Part shown: positions 26,301 to 34,813 of the stretch, piece after piece
Layout of the letters: every line of letters starts with the position of its first letter
Numbering within the stretch: the stretch's first letter is position 1
Assembly (NCBI RefSeq): GCF_024055595.1
Contig: NZ_JAMXOF010000002.1
Span: forward strand, 124,001 to 188,000
Length of the DNA: 64,000 bases
Source: Mucilaginibacter aurantiaciroseus
GTDB taxonomy: Bacteria > Bacteroidota > Bacteroidia > Sphingobacteriales > Sphingobacteriaceae
Direction of reading: 5' to 3'
The notes under the pieces: model-generated
Database searches by the model: none
What the model was told of the DNA's origin: nothing
Seen by the model: only the letters and a program-made list of their open reading frames with translations
Program-made: the position numbers and the translations under genes

Positions 26301-27079
26301 AGTTTGTGGGCGACGAAGCCAAGAAATTATTTGATGATGCACAGGCATTGATGCAACGCATCGTACACCAGAAGTTATTGCGCGCAAGCGGTGTTATCGG
26401 TTTTTGGCCGGCCAACAGCGTGGGAGATGATATCGAATTATATACCGATGAAACCCGCCAGCATTTGCTGACGCGCATCCATACGCTTCGCCAGCAGAAC
26501 GAAAAGGTTAAAGGCGAGCCTTATTATGCGCTGTCGGATTTTGTGGCACCTAAGGAAAGCGGAGTTGCCGATTACTTTGGCGGCTTTGCCGTAACAACCG
26601 GTATTGGTTGCGATGAACTGGTTGCCGAATTTGAGGCCGACCATGACGATTACAACAGCATCATGACCAAAGCCATTGCCGACCGCTTTGCCGAGGCCTT
26701 TGCCGAGAAAATGCACGAACTGGTACGTAAAGAATATTGGGGCTATTCGAAAGACGAGCAACTGGCTACCGAAGAATTGATCAAGGAAGAATACCAGGGC
26801 ATCCGCCCGGCACCGGGTTATCCCGCATGCCCGGATCATACCGAAAAAACCACCTTGTTTGAGATATTAAGCGCCGAAGAGAACGCCCACATGCACCTTA
26901 CCGAAAGCCTGGCCATGACACCGGCAGCAGCAGTAAGCGGCTTCTACTTCGCGCACCCGCAGGCAAGGTATTTTGGCTTAAATAAAATAAGTAAAGACCA
27001 GATAGAGGATTATTCTGAAAGGAAGAACTTATCTGTGGAAACGGTTGAGCGTTGGCTCGGCCCAAACCTTAATTATTAA
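23363..27079 (+). CDS. metH: Cobalamin-dependent methionine synthase
   Basis: 1238 residues, all domains on one chain. Homocysteine domain (about 1-330) with zinc ligands in GLNCALG (about 250) and [10 protein letters not shown] (about 313). Methyltetrahydrofolate domain from [14 protein letters not shown] (about 362). Four-helix cap from about 640. B12 domain with [11 protein letters not shown] (about 770), whose His ligates cobalt. C-terminal reactivation domain (about 900-1238) with [15 protein letters not shown] binding SAM. It transfers a methyl group from 5-methyl-THF to homocysteine in the cytosol. It is controlled by the SAM-I riboswitch at 23098 and followed by metF, which makes its methyl donor. 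Many Bacteroidota have a split metH; here it is intact. Confidence 0.98.
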   Translation: MDIRKELQKRILIIDGAMGTMIQRYELTEEDFRGERFRDHASDLKGNNDLLNITRPDVIKAIHAEYLDAGADIIETNTFSTQKISLADYHLEELDYELSYEGARIAREVADAYTKKDPSKPRFVAGAVGPTNRTASLSPDVNDPGYRAVNFDDLAEAYYEQVRGLVDGGSDVLLVETIFDTLNAKAALFAIDRYKKECAAAGKDYLAFRDTGGVMISGTITDASGRTLSGQTVEAFWNSISHANLLSVGLNCALGAKEMRPHLEELSEKAGVFISAYPNAGLPNEFGAYDETPHETAHQVDDFIKAGLVNIVGGCCGTTPDHIKCIADKAAKYSPRLIPEIEPYLRLSGLEAVTLTPETNFVNIGERTNITGSPKFSKLILAEDYEAALTVALQQVEGGAQVIDINMDEGMIDSEAVMVKFLNLVASEPDIAKLPIMIDSSKWTVIEAGLKCLQGKGIVNSISLKEGEENFKEYARKILSYGAAAVVMAFDETGQADSLERRKEICGRCYRILVDEVGFPPQDIIFDPNILTVATGLEEHNNYAVDFIEATRWIKQNLPYAKVSGGVSNISFSFRGNNVVREAMHSAFLYHAIKAGLDMGIVNAGMLEVYQEIPKDLLELVEDVLLNRRDDATERLVEFADTIKSKGKEIVRDEEWRKNPVEQRLSHALVKGIIEYLDDDVEEARQKFAKPLEVIEGPLMDGMNVVGDLFGAGKMFLPQVVKSARVMKKAVAYLLPFIELEKQRVIDAGEDSSGSRANAGKVLMATVKGDVHDIGKNIVGVVLACNNFEVIDLGVMVPAQRIIEEAIKQEVDIIGLSGLITPSLDEMVHFAKEMERQGFTIPLIIGGATTSRIHAAVKVAPHYSGAAIHVLDASRSVTVCSSLMNRDTRDGYIQNIKDEYTKAREAHANKKSDKRFVSIEQARGQKFQIDLKAVAPAPAFLGTKVFDAYPLEELVPYIDWTPFFHTWELRGSYPKIFADKFVGDEAKKLFDDAQALMQRIVHQKLLRASGVIGFWPANSVGDDIELYTDETRQHLLTRIHTLRQQNEKVKGEPYYALSDFVAPKESGVADYFGGFAVTTGIGCDELVAEFEADHDDYNSIMTKAIADRFAEAFAEKMHELVRKEYWGYSKDEQLATEELIKEEYQGIRPAPGYPACPDHTEKTTLFEILSAEENAHMHLTESLAMTPAAAVSGFYFAHPQARYFGLNKISKDQIEDYSERKNLSVETVERWLGPNLNY

Positions 27080-27088
27080 ATAGAACGG

Positions 27089-27177
27089 CATTGCGAGGTA
27101 CGAAGCAATCTCTTTAGGACAATTGTACACCTTGCATAAAGGACTTGCTTAAAGAGATTGCTTCGTACCTCGCAATG
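27089..27177. repeat. 28-bp perfect inverted repeat between metH and metF
   Basis: Arms at 27089-27116 and 27150-27177 are exact reverse complements (outer end CATTGCGAGGTACGAAGC) around a 33-nt spacer. Similar words (TTGCGAG...) occur at 61733-61812, so it belongs to a dispersed family. In RNA it would form a very stable hairpin but lacks a T-run, so processing or mRNA stability effects are more likely than termination. Confidence 0.85.
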
Positions 27178-27207
27178 ACGTAACGAAATAAAAGATTACA
27201 ACCTACA

Positions 27208-28164
27208 ATGAAGATAACCGAGCACATTGCAAACGCCAACGGCAAAACACTTTTTTCATTTGAGCTTATCCCGCCATTAAAAGGCCAAAGCATCCAGGGG
27301 ATCTACGATGCTATTGACCCGTTGATGGAGTTTAAGCCGCCGTTTATTGATGTAACCTCGCTGCGCGAGGATTATATTTATAAGGAGCATCAAACCGGCC
27401 TGCTGGAGAAACTGGCTTACCGCAAGCGCCCCGGCACTATTGCCATCTGCGCGGCCATCATGAATAAGTACAAGGTAGATACCGTTCCGCATTTGCTTTG
27501 TGGTGGTTTTACTAAGGATGAGACCGAGAATGGCCTTATAGACCTGCAATTTTTAGGGATTGATAACGTGCTGGTTTTACGCGGTGATGCCCGCCGTGGC
27601 GACGCTTCGTTTGTGCCATCACCCAATGGGCACTGCTATGCTACCGACCTGCTGCAACAGGTGGTGAACATGAATAACGGCGTTTACCTGCATGAACATT
27701 ACGAGGGCATCCTTAAAACGGACTTCTGTGTAGGTGTTGCCGGTTACCCCGAGAAACACTTCGAGGCACCAAACCTAAAAACCGACTTTAAATATTTGAA
27801 GCAAAAGGTTGATATGGGCGCAGGCTTCATTGTAACCCAAATGTTTTTTGATAACCAAAAATATTTCGATTTCGTGAACGGCTGCCGTGCCGAGGGTATC
27901 AACGTGCCGATCATCCCGGGCTTGAAACCTATCACCACTTCCAAACAATTGGTTAACCTTTCTAAAACCTTCCACATTGATATCCCCGAAGAATTAAGTG
28001 ATGCGATCCAGGATTGCAAAGACGAAAAGAACGTAAAAGATATCGGGATCGAATGGATGATAGCGCAGTGTAAAGAACTGGTAAAATTCGGCGCGCCGGT
28101 GCTGCATTTTTATACTATGGGTAACCCCGGCCCAACAAAAAGGATCGCGGAAGCGATATTTTAG
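27208..28164 (+). CDS. metF: 5,10-methylenetetrahydrofolate reductase
   Basis: 318-residue flavoprotein (beta8/alpha8 barrel) that reduces 5,10-methylene-THF to 5-methyl-THF, the methyl donor of MetH. Seen: FSFELIPPLKG (the catalytic Glu of the family sits in the FE.P motif), DVTSLREDYIY, NVLVLRGDARRGD for FAD binding, VGVAGYPEKHFEA, and DMGAGFIVTQMFFD, all standard. It is 128 nt downstream of metH, separated by a perfect hairpin repeat, and probably shares the SAM-riboswitch transcript. Confidence 0.96.
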   Translation: MKITEHIANANGKTLFSFELIPPLKGQSIQGIYDAIDPLMEFKPPFIDVTSLREDYIYKEHQTGLLEKLAYRKRPGTIAICAAIMNKYKVDTVPHLLCGGFTKDETENGLIDLQFLGIDNVLVLRGDARRGDASFVPSPNGHCYATDLLQQVVNMNNGVYLHEHYEGILKTDFCVGVAGYPEKHFEAPNLKTDFKYLKQKVDMGAGFIVTQMFFDNQKYFDFVNGCRAEGINVPIIPGLKPITTSKQLVNLSKTFHIDIPEELSDAIQDCKDEKNVKDIGIEWMIAQCKELVKFGAPVLHFYTMGNPGPTKRIAEAIF

Positions 28165-28184
28165 AGCTTTAAAAATTTGTTATG

Positions 28185-28266
28185 CTGAGCGATAGCGAAG
28201 CATCTCATCGCAGACATGCCTATTCAATATGCAAAGTTCAATAATAGATCCTTCGCTATCGCTCAG
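28185..28266. repeat. Dispersed inverted repeat (CTGAGCGATAGCGAAG)
   Basis: CTGAGCGATAGCGAAG at 28185-28200 is the exact complement of 28251-28266, with flanks CATCT/AGATC partly matching. The words CATCCTGAGC and GAAGGATCT are a widespread intergenic repeat type in Bacteroidota. It follows metF and may end or stabilise its transcript. Confidence 0.75.
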
Positions 28267-28319
28267 GATGACAAGTGAAAACACCTCACCATGTCAAACA
28301 AACGATCGATAGCCGATTT

Positions 28320-28382
28320 TGTCATGGCGAGCCTGTCGAACCATTGTAAAGCGGGTAAGTCTTCGACAATCTCAGACTGACA
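28320..28382. repeat. Imperfect inverted repeat (TGTCAGTCTGAG type)
   Basis: TGTCATGGCGAGCCTGTCGAA (28320) and TTCGACAATCTCAGACTGACA (28362) match in reverse complement at the ends (TGTCA, TGTCGAA) with mismatches inside. It belongs to the common 'GTCAGTCTGAGCCTGTCGAA' intergenic repeats. Confidence 0.6.
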
Positions 28383-28391
28383 TTGTCAATA

Positions 28392-28458
28392 AATAAGAAA
28401 GGCCCGACTTTAGACTGCCCCAAAAAAGGTAGACACTTACCGCCGGGCATTTCTTATT
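28392..28458 (-). terminator. Terminator hairpin of the S8 protease gene, with inserted loop
   Basis: Arms AATAAGAAAGGCCCG (28392-28406) and CGGGCATTTCTTATT (28444-28458) pair with one mismatch, directly after the protease stop. The loop is unusually long (37 nt) and contains TAGACTGCCCCAAAAAAGG (28411), which resembles an IS3-type transposon end. Confidence 0.6.
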
Positions 28459-28474
28459 ATTAGAGGAAGATAAC

Positions 28475-30118
28475 TTATATCCCTTCACCCTTCATTTTTG
28501 AAGCGGCAACTAATGCTTTATAAGCATTAACCACACCGCCAGTTTTTGATAGGGTTGTAAAATCAACTTTTTCGGTTTGGCTGCCCGGTTTTAAAACCAT
28601 TAGGCCGGTTATAGGCGTGGCGGATGCCAGTATGGCTTGTTTAACCTGTTTGGCGGTTAATGTTGGGTAGTATTCCAAAATCAAAGCGGCAACACCCGCT
28701 GTAATTGGTGATGCAAAGCTGGTACCATCGGCAGTGTTAAATTCGGCATCCATGTTTACCGAAGTTACTTTAACACCCGGGGCAAATACATCCACATTCT
28801 TTTTACCGTAGTTGCTAAAGGTGCCTGCAAGGTTAGCATTGGCTTTATCGGCAGATGCCCCAACGCTGATCAGGTTATCGGCATCCATTGATGATCCATC
28901 CTCAAACATATCGTTCGGGAACTCCGGTTTGGTGTCCATGTCCTGATTATCGTTACCCGATGCCTGGATCAACAATACATTCTTAGCTGCAGCATATTTA
29001 AAGGCTTCGTCAACCCATGCTTTATGCGGGGAGATCTTTTTGCCAAAGCTCATGTTAATTACACGTGCGCCATTATCAACCGCGTAGTGGATCGCGTTAG
29101 CAATATCTTTATCGTACTCGTCGCCGTTTGGCACCGCTTTAATAGCCATAATGCGCACGTTATCGGCAACACCGTCAATACCATATTTGTTATTGCGTAC
29201 GGCGCCAATAAGGCCTGCAACGCCGGTACCGTGCTCGGCATCTGCAAATTTCAGGATGTTGCTGCCGTAAGGTTTGCCGTCTTTAACATCGGGGTCATCA
29301 CCTACAATGCGTTTGCGTGCACCCAGGTCGGGGTTAACATCATTGTTCAGTTTTGCAAGGTATTCGCTCAAGTCGTTAATGATCTTGGCGTTGGTTTCGT
29401 TGCCGCCTTCCTGCTCAAAAACAGAGGCCCAAACATTTTTACTTTGTGTAATGGTATCACTTGTAGAGGTGATCTTAATCAGGTCGGCCTTTTTAAAAGA
29501 AGCATCACTTTTTAAGTTAAGGGCTTTTTTAATATAACCACTGGTCGCCATCAGCGCGTTCATCACGGGCTGCAGCTGATTGATCTCGGTTTTTGATTTG
29601 GTTAGCGTAGCATCATGCTGTAGCTTCACCTTTTCCCAGTAAGCAAACTCCTTTTCGCTGCCGGCAGGGGCACTGGTCAGGTTCTCGTATTTGCCTTTAA
29701 GCCTGTTGTACTCGCGCACTTCCTCGGTGGTTTCGGTAAAATCACATTTGCCACCTGGGCCGCCTAAAAAGTTCCAGCCGTGCACGTCATCAATGTAGCC
29801 GTTCTTATCGTCGTCAATTCCGTTACCGGGAATTTCCTTGGTGTTGGTCCAAAGCACCGGTTTAAGATCGGCCTGCGCGGTGTCTATCCCGCTATCGATG
29901 GTTGCTATTACTACCGTTTTGCTTTTTTTACCTTTAACAAATAAGTAAGCCTGGTTTAAACTGATGCCGTAATAGCCATCGGTTTTAAGGTCCATCAGGT
30001 GCCAGTTTTTTGGGAGCTCGGCGGCAGGTTTTGGTGCAACCTGCGCGTTGGAATTAATGCTTAATAACAGGGCGGCGCTTAGTAATAGCCCTGTAATAGG
30101 TTTGAAAATTTTATACAT
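28475..30118 (-). CDS. Secreted S8 (subtilisin-like) serine protease
   Basis: 547 residues with signal peptide (ends SNAQ). The catalytic triad is Asp in ATIDSGIDTAQ (about 76), His in EHGTGVAGLIGA (about 295) and Ser in GTSFASPITAGVAAL (about 467), with the oxyanion Asn in IQASGNDNQD. The Asp-His distance of about 220 residues is far more than the usual 40; the extra segment is helical, with Lys/Glu-rich stretches and IDDVHGWNFLGG near its start. This insert is seen in some Bacteroidota subtilases. Probable extracellular or periplasmic protein degradation; target unknown. Confidence 0.92.
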   Translation of the reverse strand: MYKIFKPITGLLLSAALLLSINSNAQVAPKPAAELPKNWHLMDLKTDGYYGISLNQAYLFVKGKKSKTVVIATIDSGIDTAQADLKPVLWTNTKEIPGNGIDDDKNGYIDDVHGWNFLGGPGGKCDFTETTEEVREYNRLKGKYENLTSAPAGSEKEFAYWEKVKLQHDATLTKSKTEINQLQPVMNALMATSGYIKKALNLKSDASFKKADLIKITSTSDTITQSKNVWASVFEQEGGNETNAKIINDLSEYLAKLNNDVNPDLGARKRIVGDDPDVKDGKPYGSNILKFADAEHGTGVAGLIGAVRNNKYGIDGVADNVRIMAIKAVPNGDEYDKDIANAIHYAVDNGARVINMSFGKKISPHKAWVDEAFKYAAAKNVLLIQASGNDNQDMDTKPEFPNDMFEDGSSMDADNLISVGASADKANANLAGTFSNYGKKNVDVFAPGVKVTSVNMDAEFNTADGTSFASPITAGVAALILEYYPTLTAKQVKQAILASATPITGLMVLKPGSQTEKVDFTTLSKTGGVVNAYKALVAASKMKGEGI

Positions 30119-30147
30119 GTTTCTCTTTAGTATTTTGTTTGTTAAAG

Positions 30148-30245
30148 CCCCCTCTAAATCTCTTCCGCTGGTTAGCGGAGTAACTTTGGTTTAATTCTTT
30201 TTAAAAGCCTTTCCGCTAACCAGCGGGGAGGCTTTGGGTGGGGCC
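30148..30245. repeat. Inverted repeat made of two self-complementary hairpins
   Basis: CCGCTGGTTAGCGG (30165) and CCGCTAACCAGCGG (30213) are exact reverse complements, and each also forms its own CCGCT/AGCGG hairpin. Flanks AGCCCCCTC and GAGGCTTTGGGTGGGGCC partly pair. It lies between the S8 protease start and the aldehyde dehydrogenase stop. Confidence 0.75.
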
Positions 30246-30251
30246 GTTTAA

Positions 30252-31793
30252 TTACAGGTCAAATTTAATTCCCTGCGCTAAAGGCAACGTTTTAGAATAG
30301 TTTATAGTATTGGTTTGTCGCCTCATATACACTTTCCAGGCGTCAGATCCGCTTTCGCGGCCGCCGCCGGTTTCTTTTTCGCCGCCAAAGGCACCGCCTA
30401 TCTCCGCACCCGATGTGCCGATGTTAACGTTGGCAATGCCGCAATCAGAACCCGCGTAAGAAAGGAATGTTTCTGCCTCGCGCAAATTATTGGTCATGAT
30501 GGCCGATGATAATCCCTGTGGAACCCCATTCTGTAACTCGATGGCTTCCTCGATAGTGGAATATTTGATCAAATAAAGTATGGGCGCAAAAGTTTCATGC
30601 TGTACGATCTGGTAATGGTTCTCCACCTCTGCAATACAAGGCTTAACATAACAGCCCGATGAATAAGCGTCGCCTTCCAGTTTACCGCCTTCAACAGCAA
30701 ACTTACCGCCTTCGGCTTTGCATTTTTCGATAGAATCAAGATATAATGCAACCGCATCCCGGTCAATAAGCGGGCCCATGTGGTTATTCTCGTTTAAAGG
30801 GTCGCCAATTTTGATCTGGCCGTAAGCCTTAACCAGTTTGTCTTTAAAAGCATCATAAACACTTTCGTGGATGATGAGCCTGCGCGTACTGGTACAACGC
30901 TGCCCGGCAGTACCCACCGCGCCAAATACAGCGCCAATGAGCGACATATCCAGATCCGCATTCCCGGTAATAATGATGGCGTTATTGCCCCCAAGTTCTA
31001 ACAGGCTTTTGCCAAGGCGCGCGCCAAGAGCAGCGCTCACGGCTTTACCCATCCGGGTAGATCCGGTTGCAGATACCAACGGCACGCGGGTATCGTTACT
31101 CATTAATTCACCTATCTGGCGGTCGCCGATAATTAAACAGCTTACGCCTTCATCAATATTATTTCTTTTAAAAACTTCCTGCGCAATGTGCTGGCAGGCG
31201 ATGGCCGTTAAAGGTGTTTTTTCTGATGGTTTCCAGATACAAACATCTCCGCAAACCCAGGCTAGCATAGCGTTCCAGCTCCAAACAGCTACCGGGAAGT
31301 TAAAGGCAGATATTACGCCTACGATCCCTAATGGTTGGTATTGCTCATACATGCGGTGCTCGGGGCGTTCGCTGTGCATGGTAAGGCCGTATAACTGGCG
31401 GCTTAAGCCCACCGCAAAATCGCAAATGTCTATCATCTCCTGCACCTCGCCGTAACCTTCCTGCAGGCTTTTACCCATTTCGTAAGATACCAGCGTGCCC
31501 AGTTGCTTTTTATTCTCGCGGAGCGATTCACCTATTTGTCGCACAATTTCTCCACGCTTTGGCGCAGGTATGGTGCGCCAGGTTTTAAACGCTTTTTGGG
31601 CGGTTTCAACTACAGTATTATACTCATCTGCAGTAGCAAATGTAGCCGCCGCTATCTTTTTACCATCCGTTGGCGATACAATGTCTTTTACCCCGGCACC
31701 GGCGCTGCTGCCCCAGTTGCTGCCCGTACTAAAGGCATGGTTTATGTCGTTTATATGTAAATGGTCAAGAATATCTTTTATTACTAAGCTCAT
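30252..31793 (-). CDS. Aldehyde dehydrogenase, ALDH7 (aminoadipate semialdehyde) type
   Basis: 513 residues from the ATG at 31793 (MSLVIKDILDHLHIND); six extra in-frame residues upstream were rejected. Seen: HSERPEHRMYEQYQPLG, a strong ALDH7/antiquitin marker; IWKPSEKTPLTA for the NAD fold; LLELGGNNAI with the general-base Glu; and GTAGQRCTSTRRL with the catalytic Cys. In this group the usual substrate is L-2-aminoadipate-6-semialdehyde in lysine degradation. No other lysine-degradation genes lie in this window, so substrate is inferred from family only. Confidence 0.9.
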   Translation of the reverse strand: MSLVIKDILDHLHINDINHAFSTGSNWGSSAGAGVKDIVSPTDGKKIAAATFATADEYNTVVETAQKAFKTWRTIPAPKRGEIVRQIGESLRENKKQLGTLVSYEMGKSLQEGYGEVQEMIDICDFAVGLSRQLYGLTMHSERPEHRMYEQYQPLGIVGVISAFNFPVAVWSWNAMLAWVCGDVCIWKPSEKTPLTAIACQHIAQEVFKRNNIDEGVSCLIIGDRQIGELMSNDTRVPLVSATGSTRMGKAVSAALGARLGKSLLELGGNNAIIITGNADLDMSLIGAVFGAVGTAGQRCTSTRRLIIHESVYDAFKDKLVKAYGQIKIGDPLNENNHMGPLIDRDAVALYLDSIEKCKAEGGKFAVEGGKLEGDAYSSGCYVKPCIAEVENHYQIVQHETFAPILYLIKYSTIEEAIELQNGVPQGLSSAIMTNNLREAETFLSYAGSDCGIANVNIGTSGAEIGGAFGGEKETGGGRESGSDAWKVYMRRQTNTINYSKTLPLAQGIKFDL

Positions 31794-32025
31794 AATTGGT
31801 ACTTTTGCCAAAGATAAAAATCTTTAGGGCAATTAATCAACTCATCCGCTGCCGCTTAAATGCTTTTCATTTATTATCAGCTATTTGTATTAACGCGTGT
31901 TAATAATGTTTGTATGTTGAAAACTTAATTGATTTAGGGATGCTTATTATTGTAATTTGAACTCATGTTTAAGCCTTGCGGATAAACATCTGCCGGGAAA
32001 TATGGTGTTCTGCAAAAAAACTTGA

Positions 32026-33429
32026 ATGGAAGAAGAATTTGATTTTGGTTTTACCGAAGATCCAAAGTTTTCGGTAGAACGGTACGAAGAAATGATCCGC
32101 AATCATGACCAGTACTTTTTTGACGCCCAGGCGTTTGAGAACATTATAGACTACTACATAGAAAAAAACGACCCTGCAAAAGCCCTGCAGGTATCTGAGT
32201 ATGCCCGCAACCAGCACCCGTTTGCCGCCGTGTTTTTAATTAAACAAGCCCAGTTACTGGTAGTTACCAACCGCGCGAGCGAGGCATTTGCCGCGCTGGA
32301 TAAAGCCGCGATGCTGGAAGCGAGCGACGCGGATATCTACATCATTCGTGGTAACCTTTACGAGAGCATGGAGCGAAATATTGAGGCTTTAGAGAACTAC
32401 GAAAAGGCACTTGACCTTTCGGAAGAAACCGACGAAATTTTATTGCACATTGCCTACGTTTACCAAAACATGGGCGATTATGATACCGCCATAACTTACC
32501 TTAAACTGTGCCTTAAACAAAACATGGAAAACCAGGATGCGCTTTACGAGCTTGCATTTTGCTACGATGTTTTGGATAACCAGGAGGAGAGCGTTCAGTT
32601 TTACCAGCAATATATTGATAACGAGCCTTACAGCTATGCCGCCTGGTATAACTTAGGTAACGCGTATACCAAACTTAGTTTGTTCGAGAAGGCTATTGAC
32701 GCTTACGATTACGCTATATTGATCAAAGACAGCTTTGCATCGGCCTACTTTAACAAAGGTAACGCCCTGGTTAACCTGGAGAAATACGCCGAAGCCATTG
32801 AGGTGTACCGCCAGACGTTTGAGTACGAGCAGCCCAATGCGGATACTTATTGCGCCATAGGCGAGTGTTACGAAAAGCTGGAACAAATGGACGAGGCGCG
32901 GTCGTTCTACAAAAAATCGGTTAAGATGGACCCAAAACTGGCAGATGCCTGGTTCGGGATCGGTGTTACCCTTGATTTTGAAGAGCGCTACTTCGAGGCC
33001 TTGCATTTCTACAAAAAAGCGTTAGACCTTGATATTGCCAATGCCGATTACTGGTTTGCTATAGCGGATGCAGAGTACAAACTTGGCCACATGAAAGAGG
33101 CCGAGGACGCCTACGAAAAAGTGGTGGAACTTAACCCGCTTGATGTGGATGCATGGCTGGATTACTCTTCTATCATGTATGAGCAAAAGCGTTTGGTTGA
33201 TGCCATTGAAGTGATCTCGCAGGCCATCAAGAATAATCCGGATGCTGCAGAGCTTTACTACCGCATGGTAGCCTACCTGTTTGCCAAGGGCGAGTACAAC
33301 GAAGCACTGAACTACCTGGAGATGGCCCTGGCATCAGACCCGGAGAAACACTACATCCTGTTTGATTACCTGCCCCAGTTGCAGGAGAACAAGGTTATAG
33401 TTGACATCATAAACAGGTATTGTAAATAA
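32026..33429 (+). CDS. Tetratricopeptide-repeat protein
   Basis: 467 residues made almost wholly of TPR units of about 34 residues (e.g. ADIYIIRGNLYESMERNIEA, AWYNLGNAYTKLSLFEKAID, ADAWFGIGVTLDFEERYFEA), about twelve in a row. No signal peptide or TM helix, so a cytosolic scaffold or chaperone-like adaptor is probable. Highly acidic N-terminus (MEEEFDFGFTEDP). Such proteins are widely conserved in Bacteroidota without known partner. It is followed by a clear terminator. Confidence 0.9.
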   Translation: MEEEFDFGFTEDPKFSVERYEEMIRNHDQYFFDAQAFENIIDYYIEKNDPAKALQVSEYARNQHPFAAVFLIKQAQLLVVTNRASEAFAALDKAAMLEASDADIYIIRGNLYESMERNIEALENYEKALDLSEETDEILLHIAYVYQNMGDYDTAITYLKLCLKQNMENQDALYELAFCYDVLDNQEESVQFYQQYIDNEPYSYAAWYNLGNAYTKLSLFEKAIDAYDYAILIKDSFASAYFNKGNALVNLEKYAEAIEVYRQTFEYEQPNADTYCAIGECYEKLEQMDEARSFYKKSVKMDPKLADAWFGIGVTLDFEERYFEALHFYKKALDLDIANADYWFAIADAEYKLGHMKEAEDAYEKVVELNPLDVDAWLDYSSIMYEQKRLVDAIEVISQAIKNNPDAAELYYRMVAYLFAKGEYNEALNYLEMALASDPEKHYILFDYLPQLQENKVIVDIINRYCK

Positions 33430-33490
33430 GAGATTAGGGAATGGTGATTAGAGATTAGTTTTAAATCGAATACATCAATTTATAAGTTAA

Positions 33491-33522
33491 AGGCCGGACG
33501 AATAACTCGTTCGGCTTTTTTG
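33491..33522 (+). terminator. Rho-independent terminator of the TPR gene
   Basis: GCCGGACGA (33493) pairs with TCGTTCGGC (33507) around AATAAC, then six T. Confidence 0.85.
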
Positions 33523-33537
33523 TTGGATGAAAAATAA

Positions 33538-33575
33538 TTCCCTCCCGTGGGAGGGTTAGGGAGGGTTTTCCTCGC
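33538..33575. repeat. CCCTCCC/GGGAGGG repeat fragment
   Basis: CCCTCCCGTGGGAGGG is a hairpin followed by TTAGGGAGGG; same family as 20355-20468. The gap 33523-34085 holds only this, the composite element, the 100-nt element and another fragment; no gene was seen. Confidence 0.55.
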
Positions 33576-33641
33576 CCAAGTTAAAATTGTGGTAAACTCC
33601 TGCCTGCCCTTATGCAATCCATCGCGCCCGTCCCCAGGGAG

Positions 33642-33710
33642 GGAATGATAAAATCATTTCCGTTGGCTTCAGCCAACGGATAACAGGTAGAAACTTCCCG
33701 GCTTTAGCCA
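33642..33710. repeat. Composite palindromic element, core-less copy C
   Basis: GGAATGAT (33642) and ATCATTTCC (33653) are separated by only AAA, where copies A and B have 78 and 68 nt. Then come CCGTTGGCTTCAGCCAACGG (33660) and CGGCTTTAGCCA (33699), in the same order and spacing as copy A. Confidence 0.65.
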
Positions 33711-33830
33711 AACGATATTTTGGTTAAAGCCATTCTTAGCATGTTTCCTATTCCTTCCCCTAAAAGGGACGGCAACGAAGTCCATGCCTCTTTGCGAAAC
33801 AAAAGGCACTATTAAAATAATTGACTGTAG

Positions 33831-33930
33831 TGGTGGCACCATTTTGTCAGTAGTGTGTATTTTAGATGCTTGATTAGGAGTCGTTTATAAAATATTATGT
33901 GTGTTTAGAATCGTGAACGTGAACATTTGG
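33831..33930. repeat. 100-nt dispersed element, copy 1
   Basis: It begins TGGTGGCACCATTTTGTCAG and ends CGTGAACGTGAACATTTGG. It aligns without gaps to 61855-61954 at about 70% identity (hand count), with the two ends almost identical and the middle divergent. No ORF inside. Confidence 0.7.
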
Positions 33931-33962
33931 GTGATCTCAGAGGCTAAAATGAGACCTTTTTA

Positions 33963-34012
33963 CCCTCTTTGCGCAATAGAGAGGGTTGACCAGCGCAGCG
34001 AAGTGGGGGTGA
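33963..34012. repeat. CCCTCTTT/AGAGAGGG repeat fragment
   Basis: CCCTCTTTGCGCAATAGAGAGGG forms a hairpin (CCCTCT/AGAGGG) followed by TTGACCAGCGCAGCGAAG and GGGGGTGAG, the tail typical of this intergenic family. Confidence 0.5.
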
Positions 34013-34085
34013 GTAAAATCTACGCCAGGCAAATCCTTCAAACAACGCACCCTCTTATCCGTTATTTTTATAAAACCAAATAACT

Positions 34086-34358
34086 ATGAATACTCCAGAT
34101 AGCCCAACGCCGGGCGAAATATTCCCTTTAGAGGGCGAAACAGGCGACCCGAAAGTAAGCGCTGCAGAGCAGGATATGATCACCAATAAGGATGCCGACG
34201 GCAAAGTAACCAACAGCGATGGGGCAGTCGCCGATACAGACGACATCACTGAAACGCTAAGCGAAAGTGAACCAACAACAGAGCTGAATGCCGATAACCA
34301 CATCACCAACAACGATAGTGCAGGCACCAACAAACTGGAAACGGATGAGCAATTCTAA
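34086..34358 (+). CDS. Small acidic, probably disordered protein
   Basis: 90 residues (MNTPDSPTPGEIFPLEGETG...), rich in Asp, Glu, Thr, Ser and Asn, with no hydrophobic core, signal peptide or Cys. Composition predicts an intrinsically disordered, strongly acidic soluble protein. It starts 2 nt after a TAA stop in a repeat-filled gap and has no operon partner. The reverse strand also holds an open frame of similar length, because both strands of such GC-balanced low-complexity sequence tend to stay open. The plus-strand reading is preferred on composition. Function unknown. Confidence 0.55.
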   Translation: MNTPDSPTPGEIFPLEGETGDPKVSAAEQDMITNKDADGKVTNSDGAVADTDDITETLSESEPTTELNADNHITNNDSAGTNKLETDEQF

Positions 34359-34444
34359 TAGTGATTAGCCATATATAGACGGCAGCACAATAGGTTACTA
34401 TTTTGTTAAGGCGAATTTGATGTAGAAAAATACACCCTATTATT

Positions 34445-34813
34445 TTATTCACTATGCGAGAATAACCAGGGTATAAGACCTGGTTCGGCGAAGGCATCGT
34501 CCCAGCTGTTGTGGTCGTCGTTAGTGTAAATGGTAAATTTAGGGTTGGCCCCGGCGGCTTTAAGGGCATCAACCACTACCTGCGAATGATCGAAGGGTAC
34601 CACACTATCCTTTTGCCCGTGGAAGATCCACAAAGGGGCTTTTTTAGCATACTTGCTTACGTTATTGGTGTTATCGCCACCGCAAATAGCGAAAGCTGCT
34701 GCAAAGGTGTTTGGCTTGCGCCTCAATATCTCAAACGTACCCATACCACCCATAGACAGGCCACCATTGTACAGCTGTTTTTTGCTTACAAAAGGCTTGT
34801 CCAGAAATTGCGG
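34445..34813 (-). pseudogene. 5'-truncated alpha/beta-hydrolase (esterase/phospholipase family)
   Basis: The readable frame contains DKPFVSKKQLYNGGLSMGG, with the nucleophile elbow GLSMGG, then IFHGQKDSVVPFDHS (acid Asp) and NDDHNSWDDAF (His). This is the C-terminal half of a dienelactone-hydrolase/phospholipase-carboxylesterase-like fold. An in-frame TAA at 34814-34816 sits just before it, and the expected N-terminal 100 or more residues are missing up to the GH144-like gene at 34858. A shorter ATG-initiated ORF (34445..34753) starts after the nucleophile Ser and would lack it. It is in the direction of the glucan locus, so it is probably the decayed last gene. Confidence 0.75.

Noticed and set aside
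28411..28439. Complete insertion sequence after metF
   Set aside because: Only one end-like string is present and no transposase frame or second end is found between metF and the protease.
34055..34333. 92-codon minus-strand frame opposite the small acidic protein, very hydrophobic
   Set aside because: It is a Ser/Val/Leu-rich mirror of a low-complexity Asp/Glu/Thr coding frame; no start context or neighbour supports it.
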